Part shown: positions 17,746-26,750 of the stretch, piece by piece
Layout: the number at the start of each line of letters is the position of its first letter
Numbering within the stretch: position 1 is the first letter of the stretch
NCBI RefSeq assembly: GCF_021654775.1
Contig: NZ_AP025343.1
Coordinates: 5,113,501-5,177,500, forward strand
Source of the DNA: Paenibacillus azoreducens
GTDB taxonomy: Bacteria > Bacillota > Bacilli > Paenibacillales > Paenibacillaceae
Reading direction: 5' to 3'
Length of the DNA stretch: 64,000 bases
Notes under the pieces: model-generated
What the model was told of the DNA's origin: nothing
Seen by the model: only the letters and a program-made list of their open reading frames with translations
Databases searched by the model: none
Program-made: the position numbers and the translations under genes

Positions 17746-18453
17746 TCAAATGGTATATCCATGCACTCTTAACGTTTCGCGAAGCTCTGACGCCATAAGC
17801 CGATAACCTTCCGCATGTGGATGAAGTTCATCATCCGATAACCCATCGCGAAGCGTTAATCCATCCTCAGCCGTCATATGCCGGTGGAAATCGGCATACA
17901 TGCACCCATATGTCGCGGCCGTTTCACGGAGCTTGGCGTTTATGCGGACGATGCATTCATTGCGAATGCCATTCACTTCGCTTTGTGTTCGATTCGTCGG
18001 CAAAATAGAGCACAGCACAAGCGACTGTCCCCGCTGCTTGCATCGCTCTGCCATCTCGCCAATGTTTTGAACGACATGCTCTTCGATTTCTTCAGGGGCC
18101 CACAAATCCCTTTTTTGCACATAAGCGGGGTCCATCTTGAATAAGTCGTTGACGCCGATCAACATCACGATATGGTTCGGCTTCAACTGCAGCGCATCCG
18201 CCTCCAGCCGCTTGTTCAGGAACATGCAGGTATCCCCGCCCGCACCGCGGTTGATCATGGCTCCTTTCGCGGAAGAAAAGAAGGCCCCAAGCTCCCACAA
18301 ATTAATGATCGAATCGCCGATAAACAGGTAATCGATAGGCGTTTTCTCCGCGATCAGACATTCGTTTTTGCAGTCGTATTCCATCCTTCTCTGGTCCGCT
18401 GCCGCCTGCAGGGGCGAAAATAATCCTGGCTTGATCATATCCACTCTTGACAT
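17746..18453 (-). CDS. SGNH/GDSL-family esterase
   Basis: This 235-residue hydrolase shows the four SGNH blocks: IGDSIINLW with Ser48, INRGAGGDT with Gly, GVNDLF with Asn, and DELHPHAEGY with Asp and His. The ATG at 18453 has AAGGTGATT upstream; a longer open frame upstream overlaps the neighbouring gene and is not supported. No signal peptide is seen. It lies 37 bases downstream of the FAD oxidoreductase and is probably cotranscribed, which suggests joint processing of an acylated small molecule or sugar. Confidence 0.88.
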   Translation of the reverse strand: MSRVDMIKPGLFSPLQAAADQRRMEYDCKNECLIAEKTPIDYLFIGDSIINLWELGAFFSSAKGAMINRGAGGDTCMFLNKRLEADALQLKPNHIVMLIGVNDLFKMDPAYVQKRDLWAPEEIEEHVVQNIGEMAERCKQRGQSLVLCSILPTNRTQSEVNGIRNECIVRINAKLRETAATYGCMYADFHRHMTAEDGLTLRDGLSDDELHPHAEGYRLMASELRETLRVHGYTI

Positions 18454-18490
18454 CCAATCACCTTCCCGGGAATTTGCTGTAAGCAAGACC

Positions 18491-20047
18491 TTAACGCTGC
18501 CCGTAAAATTCATGCGGCCATTCCAGCTCAACCCCAGCTTCGCGAAGAATCTGCTGAAAATCGTGCAGTGCCTGATCGTTCTCCCTTACCTCAGCGGGCT
18601 TTAACCCATGCCTGATGCAATATGCCGCAAGCTCTCCACATGATTCGCCGATATTCCATTCCGTTGGATGAAGGCGGTAGCACCCATTCGTAATATGCGT
18701 GGTCCCGATATTTTTATTGCCTGCCAGCACATTGTCCATATCCATCGGAATCAAGGCTCCAAGAGGAATGTGATACGGAAGCGCCGGGATATCGACGTAA
18801 GGGACGCCGGTGAAGCTGGGGTGCAGATCGATGCTGTAGGCGCCGACGCCGACCCGGTCCTCGTATTTCTTGCCGGATTTCTCGGAACGGCACGCCGGCG
18901 ATACTTCTTGCTCCGTAATCGTATACAATGCCTTGATCCGTCTGGACTCCCGGATATATGGAGCTTTGGCCAGGCCTGTCTCCGTTCCCATTACATCGCC
19001 GCGCAACCGCAGTCCCGGATACCCTTTTCCGCCGTCGGGCCTTGGCGCTTCCGTCTGCAGCCAATAGACCAGCGAAAGACTGAGCTGCTGCGAACCGTAA
19101 AGATGTTTTTCCTTTTCTTCCTTCGACACCCCGTAAATATTGCCGATGAAATAATCGTTTTGCGGCCAATTAAGCAGAGTGATGTCATTTGCATCCTTCG
19201 CGTCGTATTGCTCTTTGGCATAGATCCGGCGGTACTTCCAGAGCGAAAACTTGTCGCCATCCTCGAATATGGCGTATTCCCTCGGCTGCATATTTACAGG
19301 ATTCGGGCCGATGAGACTCAACATTTTACCAGGCCAGTGAGGAGGCTGATATTCTTTCCAGAATTCATACATTTCGGGCTTTGGAATAACATGGTCTCCG
19401 GTTTCGTCATATTCAAGGGAAAGCACATAAGTAAAACCCTGAATATTATTCGGATCGGCTTCATCCGCAGCATGTGCCTCGCCTGTCACGGAGCGGCTTT
19501 CCGAACCGGTGACGTAGTCCATCGAAGCAAGCGGGAGGATATCTCCCGTTTCCGTCGCATCGATGAAATAACGCCCCTCTACTTTCAACCGCCTACCGGT
19601 TTTTAAAGACAGCAGTTCGGCGCTTTGAAGCGATCTCCCGGTTCGTTCCACGGATACCGCCACGGTCTCAAGCAGAAGAGTCAGCCTTCCCGTCAGCAAA
19701 TGAGGAGCCAGCATTTCATTCAATACATGCAGCGATACCCTGGGATCATGAGCAATTCTGCTGACAGTAGCTGCTCCCGGGTTAAAGAACTCGCTCCGCG
19801 CAGAGATTGCAACAGGCATGTTTGCCAAATAAAAAGAGCGGATAGCATTGCGATATTGACGATATCTGGCCGTACAGCCGAACTCTTCGATCCAGGCATG
19901 CTCGTCCGGAGGAACCGCCTGCGAAGTGCTTTGCCCGCCGATCCAGTCCGTCTCTTCCGTCATCAATACCTTCAACCCTTTGGAACAAGCAGCCGCAGCA
20001 GCTGCGCAGCCACCCAGTCCTCCCCCGAAAATGATCAAATCAAACAT
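18491..20047 (-). CDS. FAD-dependent oxidoreductase (FAD_oxidored family)
   Basis: This 518-residue flavoprotein starts with the dinucleotide-binding motif FGGGLGGCAAAAAA, followed by the TEETDWIGGQST segment typical of the xanthan-lyase-associated FAD_oxidored family. A second conserved block, GRYFIDATETGDIL, lies near residue 160, and NKNIGTTHITNGCYRLHPTE lies near the C terminus. No signal peptide is visible. Family members often sit in polysaccharide utilisation loci, but the substrate is unknown. It precedes and probably shares an operon with the SGNH esterase. Confidence 0.88.
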   Translation of the reverse strand: MFDLIIFGGGLGGCAAAAAACSKGLKVLMTEETDWIGGQSTSQAVPPDEHAWIEEFGCTARYRQYRNAIRSFYLANMPVAISARSEFFNPGAATVSRIAHDPRVSLHVLNEMLAPHLLTGRLTLLLETVAVSVERTGRSLQSAELLSLKTGRRLKVEGRYFIDATETGDILPLASMDYVTGSESRSVTGEAHAADEADPNNIQGFTYVLSLEYDETGDHVIPKPEMYEFWKEYQPPHWPGKMLSLIGPNPVNMQPREYAIFEDGDKFSLWKYRRIYAKEQYDAKDANDITLLNWPQNDYFIGNIYGVSKEEKEKHLYGSQQLSLSLVYWLQTEAPRPDGGKGYPGLRLRGDVMGTETGLAKAPYIRESRRIKALYTITEQEVSPACRSEKSGKKYEDRVGVGAYSIDLHPSFTGVPYVDIPALPYHIPLGALIPMDMDNVLAGNKNIGTTHITNGCYRLHPTEWNIGESCGELAAYCIRHGLKPAEVRENDQALHDFQQILREAGVELEWPHEFYGQR

Positions 20048-20538
20048 GTTTTCTCCAGCTCCCTTCCCTCTTCATTTCGTCTTACAGCATTTAAGATATG
20101 TCTGGGCAGCAGCATGCAGTATGGCAGTATGTTAGAATCATTTTTTGTTACCGTTTTCAAATCAATCTGCAAGCCTGCAGTTCCCCTTCTAAGTACGGGG
20201 GATGAAAAGCCGTCCCCTTTGGCACAATAAGTCCGTGTATATCAAAGATGTTATGGGTATTATATGGCCTTTTGGAGGAAAAGTACACTTGTTTGTCGAA
20301 AAAAGAATAAATTCTCCAGATTTCATAAATTCCCTCGCGTCCTCAAAACCACTTTTACGAAAAACAGCCGGGCGCCATCATCTAGTAATACGCACACGCC
20401 AGCTCAAGCATCTTCAGGAAATAAAGTTTAAAAAAATGTAACGACATTTTGTCATAATTGTCATAAATAGCGTATCTATTCCATTCTTGTTGATGTTCTG
20501 ATAGACTTCATTTGTATCATGTTTTATAAGGAAGGGGG
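20048..20538. other. Intergenic region without a supported gene
   Basis: About 490 bases separate two divergent genes. A 79-codon open frame at 20202-20441 has a biased composition, no convincing ribosome site and no recognisable motif, so it is not called. AT-rich DNA from 20440 to 20530 probably holds the lipoprotein promoter. Confidence 0.5.
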
Positions 20539-21138
20539 ATGAAGTTGCTGCCCAAAGCATCTTTTAAGATTATTGGCATGATGATTGCGGCGTGCTTCCT
20601 GCTGACTTCCTGTTTGCAGCATCCTGAGTCAGTCAAGATGAATGTAGCGCAGAAAAAAGCTGAGTGGCCCAATAGCGAAGTCACACGCGAGAGTGTGCAG
20701 CTGGCTCTGGAAGACGCGTCAGGCGATGGCGTGATCGGCATTAAGCGAGCCAAAGATATCCAGCTCCAAGGGGCAAACAACAAAACGGTTACGGTAGACC
20801 TGAAACATGAAAGCAAAGATCCGGACCGATTGATGAAAGAAGCTTCGGAGACGCTTATTCATTACAGTAAAATCCTGCTGAAAAACAAAGGCATAGGTAC
20901 GGTGGAAATTTGCATGTTCGGCAATCCGGACCCTTACGGAGGCAAATCCGTCAGTAAAGAAACGGTAAGAATCGCAATTAACCGCGAGGACTTGCAAAAG
21001 GGGCAGGATGCATGGAAATCGCCTGTGGAAAATTACGTCACCATTTTCAGGCATGCAAGTTGGTACAAAATCCACCCGCGCCTGTATAAACATCTTCTTC
21101 ACAAAGAGCAATTAAAAACGAGAGATTATCTAAAATAA
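20539..21138 (+). CDS. Putative lipoprotein of unknown function
   Basis: This 199-residue protein begins with a basic n-region, a hydrophobic helix and a lipobox LLTSC ending at Cys25, so it is expected to be lipid-anchored outside the membrane. The mature part is polar, with an early segment KAEWPNSEVTRESVQLALED. A later region, AINREDLQKGQDAWKSP, suggests a single small domain. I do not recognise the family. AAGGAAGGGGG precedes the ATG, and a terminator follows the stop codon directly. Confidence 0.75.
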   Translation: MKLLPKASFKIIGMMIAACFLLTSCLQHPESVKMNVAQKKAEWPNSEVTRESVQLALEDASGDGVIGIKRAKDIQLQGANNKTVTVDLKHESKDPDRLMKEASETLIHYSKILLKNKGIGTVEICMFGNPDPYGGKSVSKETVRIAINREDLQKGQDAWKSPVENYVTIFRHASWYKIHPRLYKHLLHKEQLKTRDYLK

Positions 21139-21174
21139 CGGATGCGTCAAAAACCGGCGCGTCCGTTATTTTTG
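21133..21174 (+). terminator. Intrinsic terminator of the lipoprotein gene
   Basis: AATAACGGA and TCCGTTATT pair around a loop of about 17 bases, followed by TTTTG. It overlaps the stop codon region. Confidence 0.75.
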
Positions 21175-21399
21175 TTGTCGTGCCTCGGTTATCCCGGCGG
21201 TCATCATGGCGGCCACGGCACGGACATGAAGGACCTGAAAGTATCGCCGGCGCAGGCCTCGGCTCGGCCAACCAAAATCCGTATTTTTTCGTTCGCTGTA
21301 ACGTTTTCATTTACATATTATTGTAATGATCCCTGTTTTATCGCATATGATCTTTACGTACCCTCATGTTGGCATCGATTTTAAACGGAGGTGTGTTGG

Positions 21400-21726
21400 A
21401 TGAAGCTAAGAAGCGTCGATAATACCATCGTCGCCTTGATCGGTATCTGGTTTATTATTGCACCTTGGATCACGGGCTACTCTGATGACAAAGGAGCATT
21501 ATGGACGAGTGTCGTTGTCGGCGCCGTTCAGTTAATTGCTTCGCTGTGGGCTTTCTCCGGATCCGGATGGGGTTCCTGGCAAAACTGGATTTCGCTGCTT
21601 GCAGGCGTCTGGTTTATAGTCTTTCCGTTTGTATATACCGTAGAATCCAACGTGATGTGGAGCAGCATCATTCTCGGCGGGGTAACCGTTCTCCTCAATT
21701 TGATCACCCTGTCTGCCAAGGATTAA
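21400..21726 (+). CDS. SPW-repeat membrane protein
   Basis: This 108-residue protein has four predicted transmembrane helices in two similar halves, each with a Trp-Phe/Pro-rich turn (GIWFIIAPWITGY and GVWFIVFPFVYT). This is the SPW repeat pattern. The ATG at 21400 has ACGGAGGTG upstream. The function of the family is unknown. It is a single-gene unit; a bidirectional terminator lies about 100 bases after it. Confidence 0.88.
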   Translation: MKLRSVDNTIVALIGIWFIIAPWITGYSDDKGALWTSVVVGAVQLIASLWAFSGSGWGSWQNWISLLAGVWFIVFPFVYTVESNVMWSSIILGGVTVLLNLITLSAKD

Positions 21727-21819
21727 CGATCAGACCTTTTCCCAAGGCCTGAGGCAGATTGTTGTTTAGCCAACAGAGGCGTCCATTCTCCTGTTTTTCC
21801 CGCTCAAGATTCACAGAAA

Positions 21820-21870
21820 AAAAACGCAGATCCTGCTTCATGCCGCCGGGATCTGCGCTTTTTTCTGTTT
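21820..21870. terminator. Bidirectional intrinsic terminator
   Basis: GCGCAGATCC-type arms (ACGCAGATCC and GGATCTGCGC) flank a 17-base loop, with eight A before and six T after. It can serve the SPW gene on the plus strand and the small YjcZ-like gene on the minus strand. Confidence 0.75.
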
Positions 21871-21960
21871 ATCAAATCCGCCGCCTGCCCTCCAGAAGGC
21901 GCGTGATCAGAGGTCATGCAGTTTGAGGAGGACCTGCGGTCTATTGGAGTATCAAATCGA

Positions 21961-22071
21961 TTAACACCAGAAAGAACGCAAGATAATAACCAGCAAAATA
22001 AAGAGAACCAAAATGGCACCCGTAGAAGCGAAAGGATTGCAGTAACCTACTCCGCCAACAACTCCGCTCAT
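21961..22071 (-). CDS. YjcZ-like small hydrophobic sporulation peptide
   Basis: This 36-residue peptide reads MSGVVGGVGY, a short Cys-Asn-Pro-Phe linker, then a single transmembrane helix GAILVLFILLVIIL. The Gly-rich start plus one helix is the pattern of YjcZ-family peptides found in endospore formers. AAGGAGGGAATGGA precedes the ATG. The C terminus (RSFWC) differs from the usual short basic tail. Size is below most gene callers; the call rests on the signal plus family shape. Confidence 0.7.
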   Translation of the reverse strand: MSGVVGGVGYCNPFASTGAILVLFILLVIILRSFWC

Positions 22072-22187
22072 TCCATTCCCTCCTTCCATGTAACATACTC
22101 TAAGTTATGTGGATTTCGGGACATTTGGCATAGACTCTTCCCCATTTCAGTTTGGAAATACGCCTATTTTTACTGGTAATCGCCGTC

Positions 22188-23000
22188 CTAAGCGTCCTTC
22201 TTACCAATGACGGCCGCCGTATATTTGGATAAAATGGCGCCAAGCGTGCCGATATCCAGCTGGTCATCCGCCTTCCAATCCGTACTGATTCCCACATGGT
22301 CAACCAGCCACTGTCTTCCCGCTTCTTTCCATGCGGGCACATTGGGCTGGGGACCGGTTCCTTGTGAATTGTATGCAGCCATCAGCTCCGCCTCGCTTCC
22401 CTTAAATTCGTCAAGGTCCACATTCCCGCTGATTCCGGCAACACGGCCTTTGTTCGTGTACTGGATAAATTCCCAGGAATTCCAACCGCCTATATTGGCC
22501 GGCGTCCCGCTGTTATAGTAGGCATACCATAACGGCGTGCTGCCAAACGTATTGTCGAGCGAAGTGTCTATGAAGTTTGGAAAGGTATATACCATCAGCG
22601 TCCGGCCTGTCCGCTGCTTGAATTGGGCAATCCACTCACGAACAATTGCCGAAATATTCGTCTTTGATCCGCCTTCTTTTGTTTCGATATCCAAAACTAG
22701 CGGCAGTTTGAACGAAGACATTCCTCCAGCGCTCTCTACCGTCTGCACAAAATGCTCCAGCTCCGTTTTTACATCCTCAGGCTTTTGAGCACGCGTCAAA
22801 TGATACGCACCAACAAGCAAACCGGCTGATCTGGCGCCTTGAGCGTTTGCCCGAAACCGGTCATCGACCAGCTTCGCTCCTTCCGTTGCTTTGATGAATG
22901 CAAAGGAATATCCCGCTTGTTTGACTTGCTTCCAGTCAATGATCCCCTGCCAGTGCGAAACATCGATCCCTTTGGCATGATTGCCGCTTCGGCTTTGCAC
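22188..23000 (-). CDS. Glycoside hydrolase family 25 lysozyme
   Basis: This 270-residue peptidoglycan muramidase opens with the GH25 signature KGIDVSHWQG and carries the active-site DIET (LPLVLDIETKEGG) near residue 105. The later WEFIQYTNKGRVAGISGNVD is also typical. The last 60 residues (WLVDHVGISTDWKADDQLD) form a short C-terminal module that could bind the cell wall. No signal peptide is visible, so export or release by lysis is unclear. The start is a GTG after GGGAGGTG. Confidence 0.92.
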   Translation of the reverse strand: MQSRSGNHAKGIDVSHWQGIIDWKQVKQAGYSFAFIKATEGAKLVDDRFRANAQGARSAGLLVGAYHLTRAQKPEDVKTELEHFVQTVESAGGMSSFKLPLVLDIETKEGGSKTNISAIVREWIAQFKQRTGRTLMVYTFPNFIDTSLDNTFGSTPLWYAYYNSGTPANIGGWNSWEFIQYTNKGRVAGISGNVDLDEFKGSEAELMAAYNSQGTGPQPNVPAWKEAGRQWLVDHVGISTDWKADDQLDIGTLGAILSKYTAAVIGKKDA

Positions 23001-23150
23001 AGCAACACCTCCCTTGCTTTATCCAAGCTTATAACCATGGAGCTCTTTATATATTTATGTATGTGCATGATCTTTCTGCATGGACTTTTTACCGGGCGAA
23101 GCGAAAATATGTCCGCGCCCCGACTTCCCCTCCAACATCTGCGGCAAAGA

Positions 23151-23190
23151 AAAAGAAGCCCTGCAAACAACGGCTTCTTTTCTACGCAAA
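23151..23190 (-). terminator. Intrinsic terminator after the IS3 fragment
   Basis: GAAGCC and GGCTTC arms with a TTTTTCTTT run on the minus strand, just downstream of the transposase fragment. Confidence 0.55.
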
Positions 23191-23216
23191 CGGATCATTT
23201 TTCATTATTATTCGAA

Positions 23217-23435
23217 TTAACAATGGAACGTCTCCTTTGAGCGTCCACGTTGGTCAATCAAGCCGGCATCCCCCTGCTCCCGGTATTTTCTCATCCATAC
23301 CTTCAAGCGGCCGATGTCGGCGATTCCGAGCGCTTCGGCTACTTCCTTTTTGGTCATTCCTTGAAGACGCATGTCAACAGCCTTCTTCTTGGTATCCCAA
23401 CTATAGGAGCAGAAAGTCTGTCCTTTTTTGGCCAT
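23217..23435 (-). CDS. IS3-type transposase OrfA fragment (HTH)
   Basis: This 72-residue remnant starts MAKKGQTFCSYSWDTKKKAV and contains a helix-turn-helix of the InsE/IS3 OrfA type (GMTKKEVAEALGIADIGRLK). It ends DQRGRSKETFHC where a complete OrfA would continue into a leucine zipper and OrfB. No catalytic DDE domain and no inverted-repeat ends are seen nearby. GAGGTGAT precedes the ATG. It is either an insertion-sequence relic or a domesticated small DNA-binding protein. Confidence 0.6.
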   Translation of the reverse strand: MAKKGQTFCSYSWDTKKKAVDMRLQGMTKKEVAEALGIADIGRLKVWMRKYREQGDAGLIDQRGRSKETFHC

Positions 23436-23724
23436 CCATATCACCTCAACTACTTTATCGGCGAATGGCCTTTACTTTTTCATCCTATTTCATTTATTTG
23501 ATGCCAAAGACCCTTGTTTATTGTTTCATATAAATAATTATTCCTCATAGAAAAAGAACATTTAGTCTGATAGATACAAAAAATGGATCAAGGCAGCAGA
23601 TATCCTTTTGCTACCGCATCATGAATCAACCCGGAGACAAGCTCGTACATATCCGGGAGTTCTGTCTCCAGGAAACGGAGGTTCGCGTTCTAATTATACA
23701 TAAAATGCCATCGCTAATTCTCCG

Positions 23725-23733
23725 TGTTATAAT
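23725..23733 (+). promoter_or_regulatory. Extended -10 for the TPR gene
   Basis: TGTTATAAT, a TGN plus perfect TATAAT, lies about 80 bases before the start codon. No clear -35 is visible, which fits an extended -10 promoter. Confidence 0.4.
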
Positions 23734-23813
23734 GGAACAAAACATCTGCTGGATGTATGTCCGGAAAGCTTCAGGCCATATTAACGGAATTTGCGATTTA
23801 TCGGAGGTTTGGT

Positions 23814-24485
23814 ATGGGAAAATTTTTGGGATTCTTTTTGTTATGGAGGCTGCTTGGCAACCCTTTTCTAGCCATTTTGGTTATACTCATCATCATCTAC
23901 TTGCTGGACCGGCGTTTTGTCGGCATATTCCCAAGCTTGACCAAACCGTTTAAACGGATGGGGCAAATCTCCAAATTGCGCAGCGAAATCAGTATGAGTC
24001 CGAGCAACGTGTCCGCTAAACATGAACTTGCCAGGCTGCTCATCGAACGCAAACATAATGCGGAAGCGCTGAAGCTGCTGGAGTCGATCGAAACCCAGTC
24101 GGGGGATTCAGCCGAATTCTGGGATGACCTGGGAACCGTGTATTTGAGACAAGGGAATATCCAAAAAGGTGAAGCCTGCATACTCAAAGCTTTGGACATC
24201 AATCCCCGGGTCAAATACGGACAACCCTATTTGCGTCTGGCCGAGGTTCACAAACATAAGGACCGCGCCAAAGCCGTAGATTATGTGCATCGCTTCCAGG
24301 AAATCCAATCATCTTCCTGCGAAGGGTATTATCTGCTTGGCATGATGTACAAGGCGCTTGACCGTAAGGATGACGCCAGGGCCGCATTTCAGGAATCGAT
24401 TGATATTTACCGTTCCCTTCCCAAATACAAGAAACGCCAGGAACGGAAATGGGCCGTGCTCAGCATGATAAAAAAACTGCAATAG
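23814..24485 (+). CDS. Membrane-anchored TPR protein
   Basis: This 223-residue protein has an N-terminal hydrophobic segment (about 3-32, WRLLGNPFLAILVILIIIYL). After it come tetratricopeptide-like helices from residue 60 on: SAKHELARLLIERKHNAEAL, AEFWDDLGTVYLRQGNIQKG and CEGYYLLGMMYKALDRKDDA. It is probably a scaffold at the inner membrane face. The start at 23814 has GGAGGTTT upstream; an in-frame ATG 57 bases earlier lacks a site. I do not recognise a specific partner. Confidence 0.82.
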   Translation: MGKFLGFFLLWRLLGNPFLAILVILIIIYLLDRRFVGIFPSLTKPFKRMGQISKLRSEISMSPSNVSAKHELARLLIERKHNAEALKLLESIETQSGDSAEFWDDLGTVYLRQGNIQKGEACILKALDINPRVKYGQPYLRLAEVHKHKDRAKAVDYVHRFQEIQSSSCEGYYLLGMMYKALDRKDDARAAFQESIDIYRSLPKYKKRQERKWAVLSMIKKLQ

Positions 24486-24491
24486 CTAACA

Positions 24492-24524
24492 AAAACAGAC
24501 CCGCACCCGGGTCTGTTTTTGCAA
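24492..24524. terminator. Bidirectional intrinsic terminator
   Basis: CAGACCCG and CGGGTCTG arms with A-runs on the left and T-runs on the right; it serves the TPR gene and the convergent SGNH esterase gene. Confidence 0.75.
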
Positions 24525-25157
24525 TCAAGCGAGCGGATAATAACCGAGCCTGTTGAGCTGCTCCGCAATTACCTTATAACCTCTTCCGTTGGGATGCAGA
24601 TGATCTAATGACAGCAGCTCATTTTCCCGTCCGTAAAATGCCGGGAAGATATCGGCCGCCGCATAATTCCTGCCCCAAAATCCGCTGATATACCGGTTAT
24701 ATTGCTGTACCCACTGGGTTGCGGCATCCACCCGCGGGTACGGGTTGTAAAGACCTACTGCACGAATGATATATGGATATCTGCTGCTGGATTTAATTTG
24801 GTTAAGCTGCTGCATAATCCCCGAAAAATTGGATTGGCATGATGATAGGGCCCTATTAAAATGCTGAATCGGGTTATTCGCGGGCACGCTTTTCGCGGCC
24901 CGGATCAAATCATTGCCACCGATCGAAATGGTAATGATCTGCGCTTCCTTCAGAGAATGACGCAGCTGGGGACTGCGCATTATATTTTCATATAACTCAG
25001 AAGAGGTCAGCCCATTGATTCCCCTGTTTTCATAAGACACGAATTCACCGATTCTCCGCTCCGCCATTCCCCGGTACACCGGCACAAATCCGTTGCCCGG
25101 CATGGCGCCAAAACCGACGGTCAGGGAGTCCCCAATCGCCGTATATGGAACCACCAC
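24525..25157 (-). CDS. SGNH/GDSL-family lipase/esterase
   Basis: This 210-residue hydrolase has Ser11 in AIGDSLTVGFG, Gly in NRGINGLTS, Asn in SIGGNDLI, and the Asp-His pair in LDHLHPNGRGY, all four SGNH blocks. It lacks a signal peptide. The start is GTG at 25157, 8 bases after GAGGAGG. It resembles spore-associated LipC-type phospholipases in size and in the GGND block, but that assignment is only a possibility. It is convergent with the TPR gene. Confidence 0.88.
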   Translation of the reverse strand: MVVPYTAIGDSLTVGFGAMPGNGFVPVYRGMAERRIGEFVSYENRGINGLTSSELYENIMRSPQLRHSLKEAQIITISIGGNDLIRAAKSVPANNPIQHFNRALSSCQSNFSGIMQQLNQIKSSSRYPYIIRAVGLYNPYPRVDAATQWVQQYNRYISGFWGRNYAAADIFPAFYGRENELLSLDHLHPNGRGYKVIAEQLNRLGYYPLA

Positions 25158-25357
25158 GTTCTTCGCCTCCTCTCACTTTCCTTACTGATCCATAGCAGTG
25201 TATGAATTCATCCGAAAATATGAAAGGGACAAAACTCAGGGGTAACTCCAGACAAGCCGGAAAACGCGCTTTTGCCCAAAATGCAAGGGTTATCCTACCT
25301 GAATGGAAGAAGCCAGAAGGTTACGAACACCCTCTGACTTCAGAGTACAGCGGCTGC

Positions 25358-25762
25358 TTATTCTTTAATGCGTTTGCCAAGCAGGATTAATAGCCAGATC
25401 ATGCCTACGCCTACAATCGTATGTCCCAGACCTGCTGCATGATTTAAGCCAACGAGCTCAAGTCCTTTAATTTGACCAATACCGCGGGCAATCATCGTCG
25501 AGATGGTCAGCAGAAGTCCGATGTTATAGACCCAGTACCATGCTTTAAATGATTTCGCTTTATGAACGTCGAACAGTTTACCTAATATTAATACAATTAA
25601 GAAGAAAATAAATCCGAGCACAAGAATATGCGTATGCACGCCTCTCAACAGCGTTTGACCATCAAAATCATTCATTTTCGTAAATTCACGGTAAAACACG
25701 CCTGCTGCTAATCCAAGTATGGCATAAATCATCGATGTCCATTGCATTAATTTCATTTTCAT
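25358..25762 (-). CDS. DUF2871 family membrane protein
   Basis: This 134-residue protein has four hydrophobic helices and conserved histidines in LRGVHTHILVLGF and LNHAAGLGHTIVGVG. These suggest heme or metal ligands in the membrane, as in oxidase-subunit-like folds. Function of the DUF2871 family is not established. The ATG at 25762 has GGGGTGG upstream. Confidence 0.8.
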   Translation of the reverse strand: MKMKLMQWTSMIYAILGLAAGVFYREFTKMNDFDGQTLLRGVHTHILVLGFIFFLIVLILGKLFDVHKAKSFKAWYWVYNIGLLLTISTMIARGIGQIKGLELVGLNHAAGLGHTIVGVGMIWLLILLGKRIKE

Positions 25763-25855
25763 CAACTACCACCCCTTTTTTATCTATTTCATCTTAGCTT
25801 ACCGGAGGAATATGAACAGAAGATGTACAAAATATTACAACACAGCAACCAATGC

Positions 25856-25953
25856 AAAATAACCCCACAAAGTGGAGCCTATGCTTCGATGCTTATTCCA
25901 AATACTTTGCGGGGACCCCCAAAAAAACTTATAAATTCTATACTGCCAAAAAA
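25856..25953 (+). repeat. Palindromic dispersed element A, copy 2
   Basis: Identical over 98 bases to copy 1 at 14860-14957. The right end again runs into the T-tract of a minus-strand terminator. Confidence 0.85.
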
Positions 25954-25979
25954 AAACCGGCTCCCGCAGGAAGCCGGCC
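25948..25979 (-). terminator. Intrinsic terminator of the GNAT gene
   Basis: CCGGC(T)-type arms CCGGCT and AGCCGG around nine bases, followed on the minus strand by nine T. Confidence 0.75.
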
Positions 25980-26015
25980 GTATAGGCTGCGATTACCGGA
26001 CAAACAGCATAGGCA

Positions 26016-26450
26016 CTACTTCTCCTCCTCTTCATCCGCTACCTCATATACGCAGCGGAATCGTTCCGTTCCCGGATATTGCTCACCCAAGCTATGTATA
26101 ACAAAACCGAGATTGCGGTAAAATTGGGCCGCGTCCTCGTCGGTTTCGGCGATGACTCTTTCCGGATTTTCTTGGGTCATAACCTCCAAAATCATTCCTC
26201 TGCCATAACCTAAACCGCGGTTTTCGGGAATCACTGAAATATGATGCAAAACAATGTCGTTTCCCGCCTTCTCATATCCGATCATGCCTACCAGCAGTTC
26301 CCCGTCTTCGTAGCCGTACAGCTGCCAAGCATTATTGCTTTCGTAAGCCTGCACCGCCTTCTCAACCGAACGGTCATCCGGAAACACCGCATAGGAAAAC
26401 AGCTCGGCCACCTCCGGCCTGCGTATGTAGGATTTAATATTCAACAGCAT
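26016..26450 (-). CDS. GNAT-family N-acetyltransferase
   Basis: This 144-residue single-domain acetyltransferase has the acetyl-CoA loop VIPENRGLGYGRGMI near residue 74 and a C-terminal QFYRNLGFVIHSLG block. The acidic C terminus (ADEEEEK) is unremarkable. Substrate unknown. It is a single-gene unit with its own terminator. Confidence 0.85.
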   Translation of the reverse strand: MLLNIKSYIRRPEVAELFSYAVFPDDRSVEKAVQAYESNNAWQLYGYEDGELLVGMIGYEKAGNDIVLHHISVIPENRGLGYGRGMILEVMTQENPERVIAETDEDAAQFYRNLGFVIHSLGEQYPGTERFRCVYEVADEEEEK

Positions 26451-26568
26451 CTTATAACCTCCATGTCATTTAGTTATTCTCATGCTTTCCGTTCCGTTAC
26501 TTTAACCTGCCTTATGAAAAATTTCAACTTTTATCAGGCCCAATTCTGAAATTATTTCTTGACATTTA

Positions 26569-26605
26569 CGAGGTAGCCGCTACGGTTACGGATCGATCTG
26601 CCGAT
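26569..26605. repeat. Dispersed repeat C, short copy
   Basis: CGAGGTAGCCGCTACGGTTA, followed by CGGATCG and TTCCGAT-like bases, matches the fuller copy at 57301-57350 and the diverged one at 55759-55800. Confidence 0.6.
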
Positions 26606-26647
26606 ATTGAGCCTTTTTCAAACTCATTGATTCCAGGCATGAATGAT

Positions 26648-26662
26648 ATGCCAACGTGGCAT
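26648..26662. promoter_or_regulatory. Inverted repeat upstream of the MFS gene
   Basis: ATGCCA-ACG-TGGCAT is a perfect palindrome about 90 bases before the MFS start. It could be an operator for an unseen regulator. The same motif was not noticed elsewhere in the window. Confidence 0.3.
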
Positions 26663-26750
26663 TGAAAACAGTTTACATATAGGCGTACACTTGATTAAGA
26701 AAGAAAAATGCTATGTTTTCATATTTTTTCACGGAAAGAGGCTTTACATC

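Noticed and set aside
20202..20441. 79-codon open frame before the lipoprotein gene
   Set aside because: No ribosome site and no recognisable motif.
21142..21384. Open frame after the lipoprotein gene
   Set aside because: It starts inside a terminator stem and overlaps the promoter region of the SPW gene.
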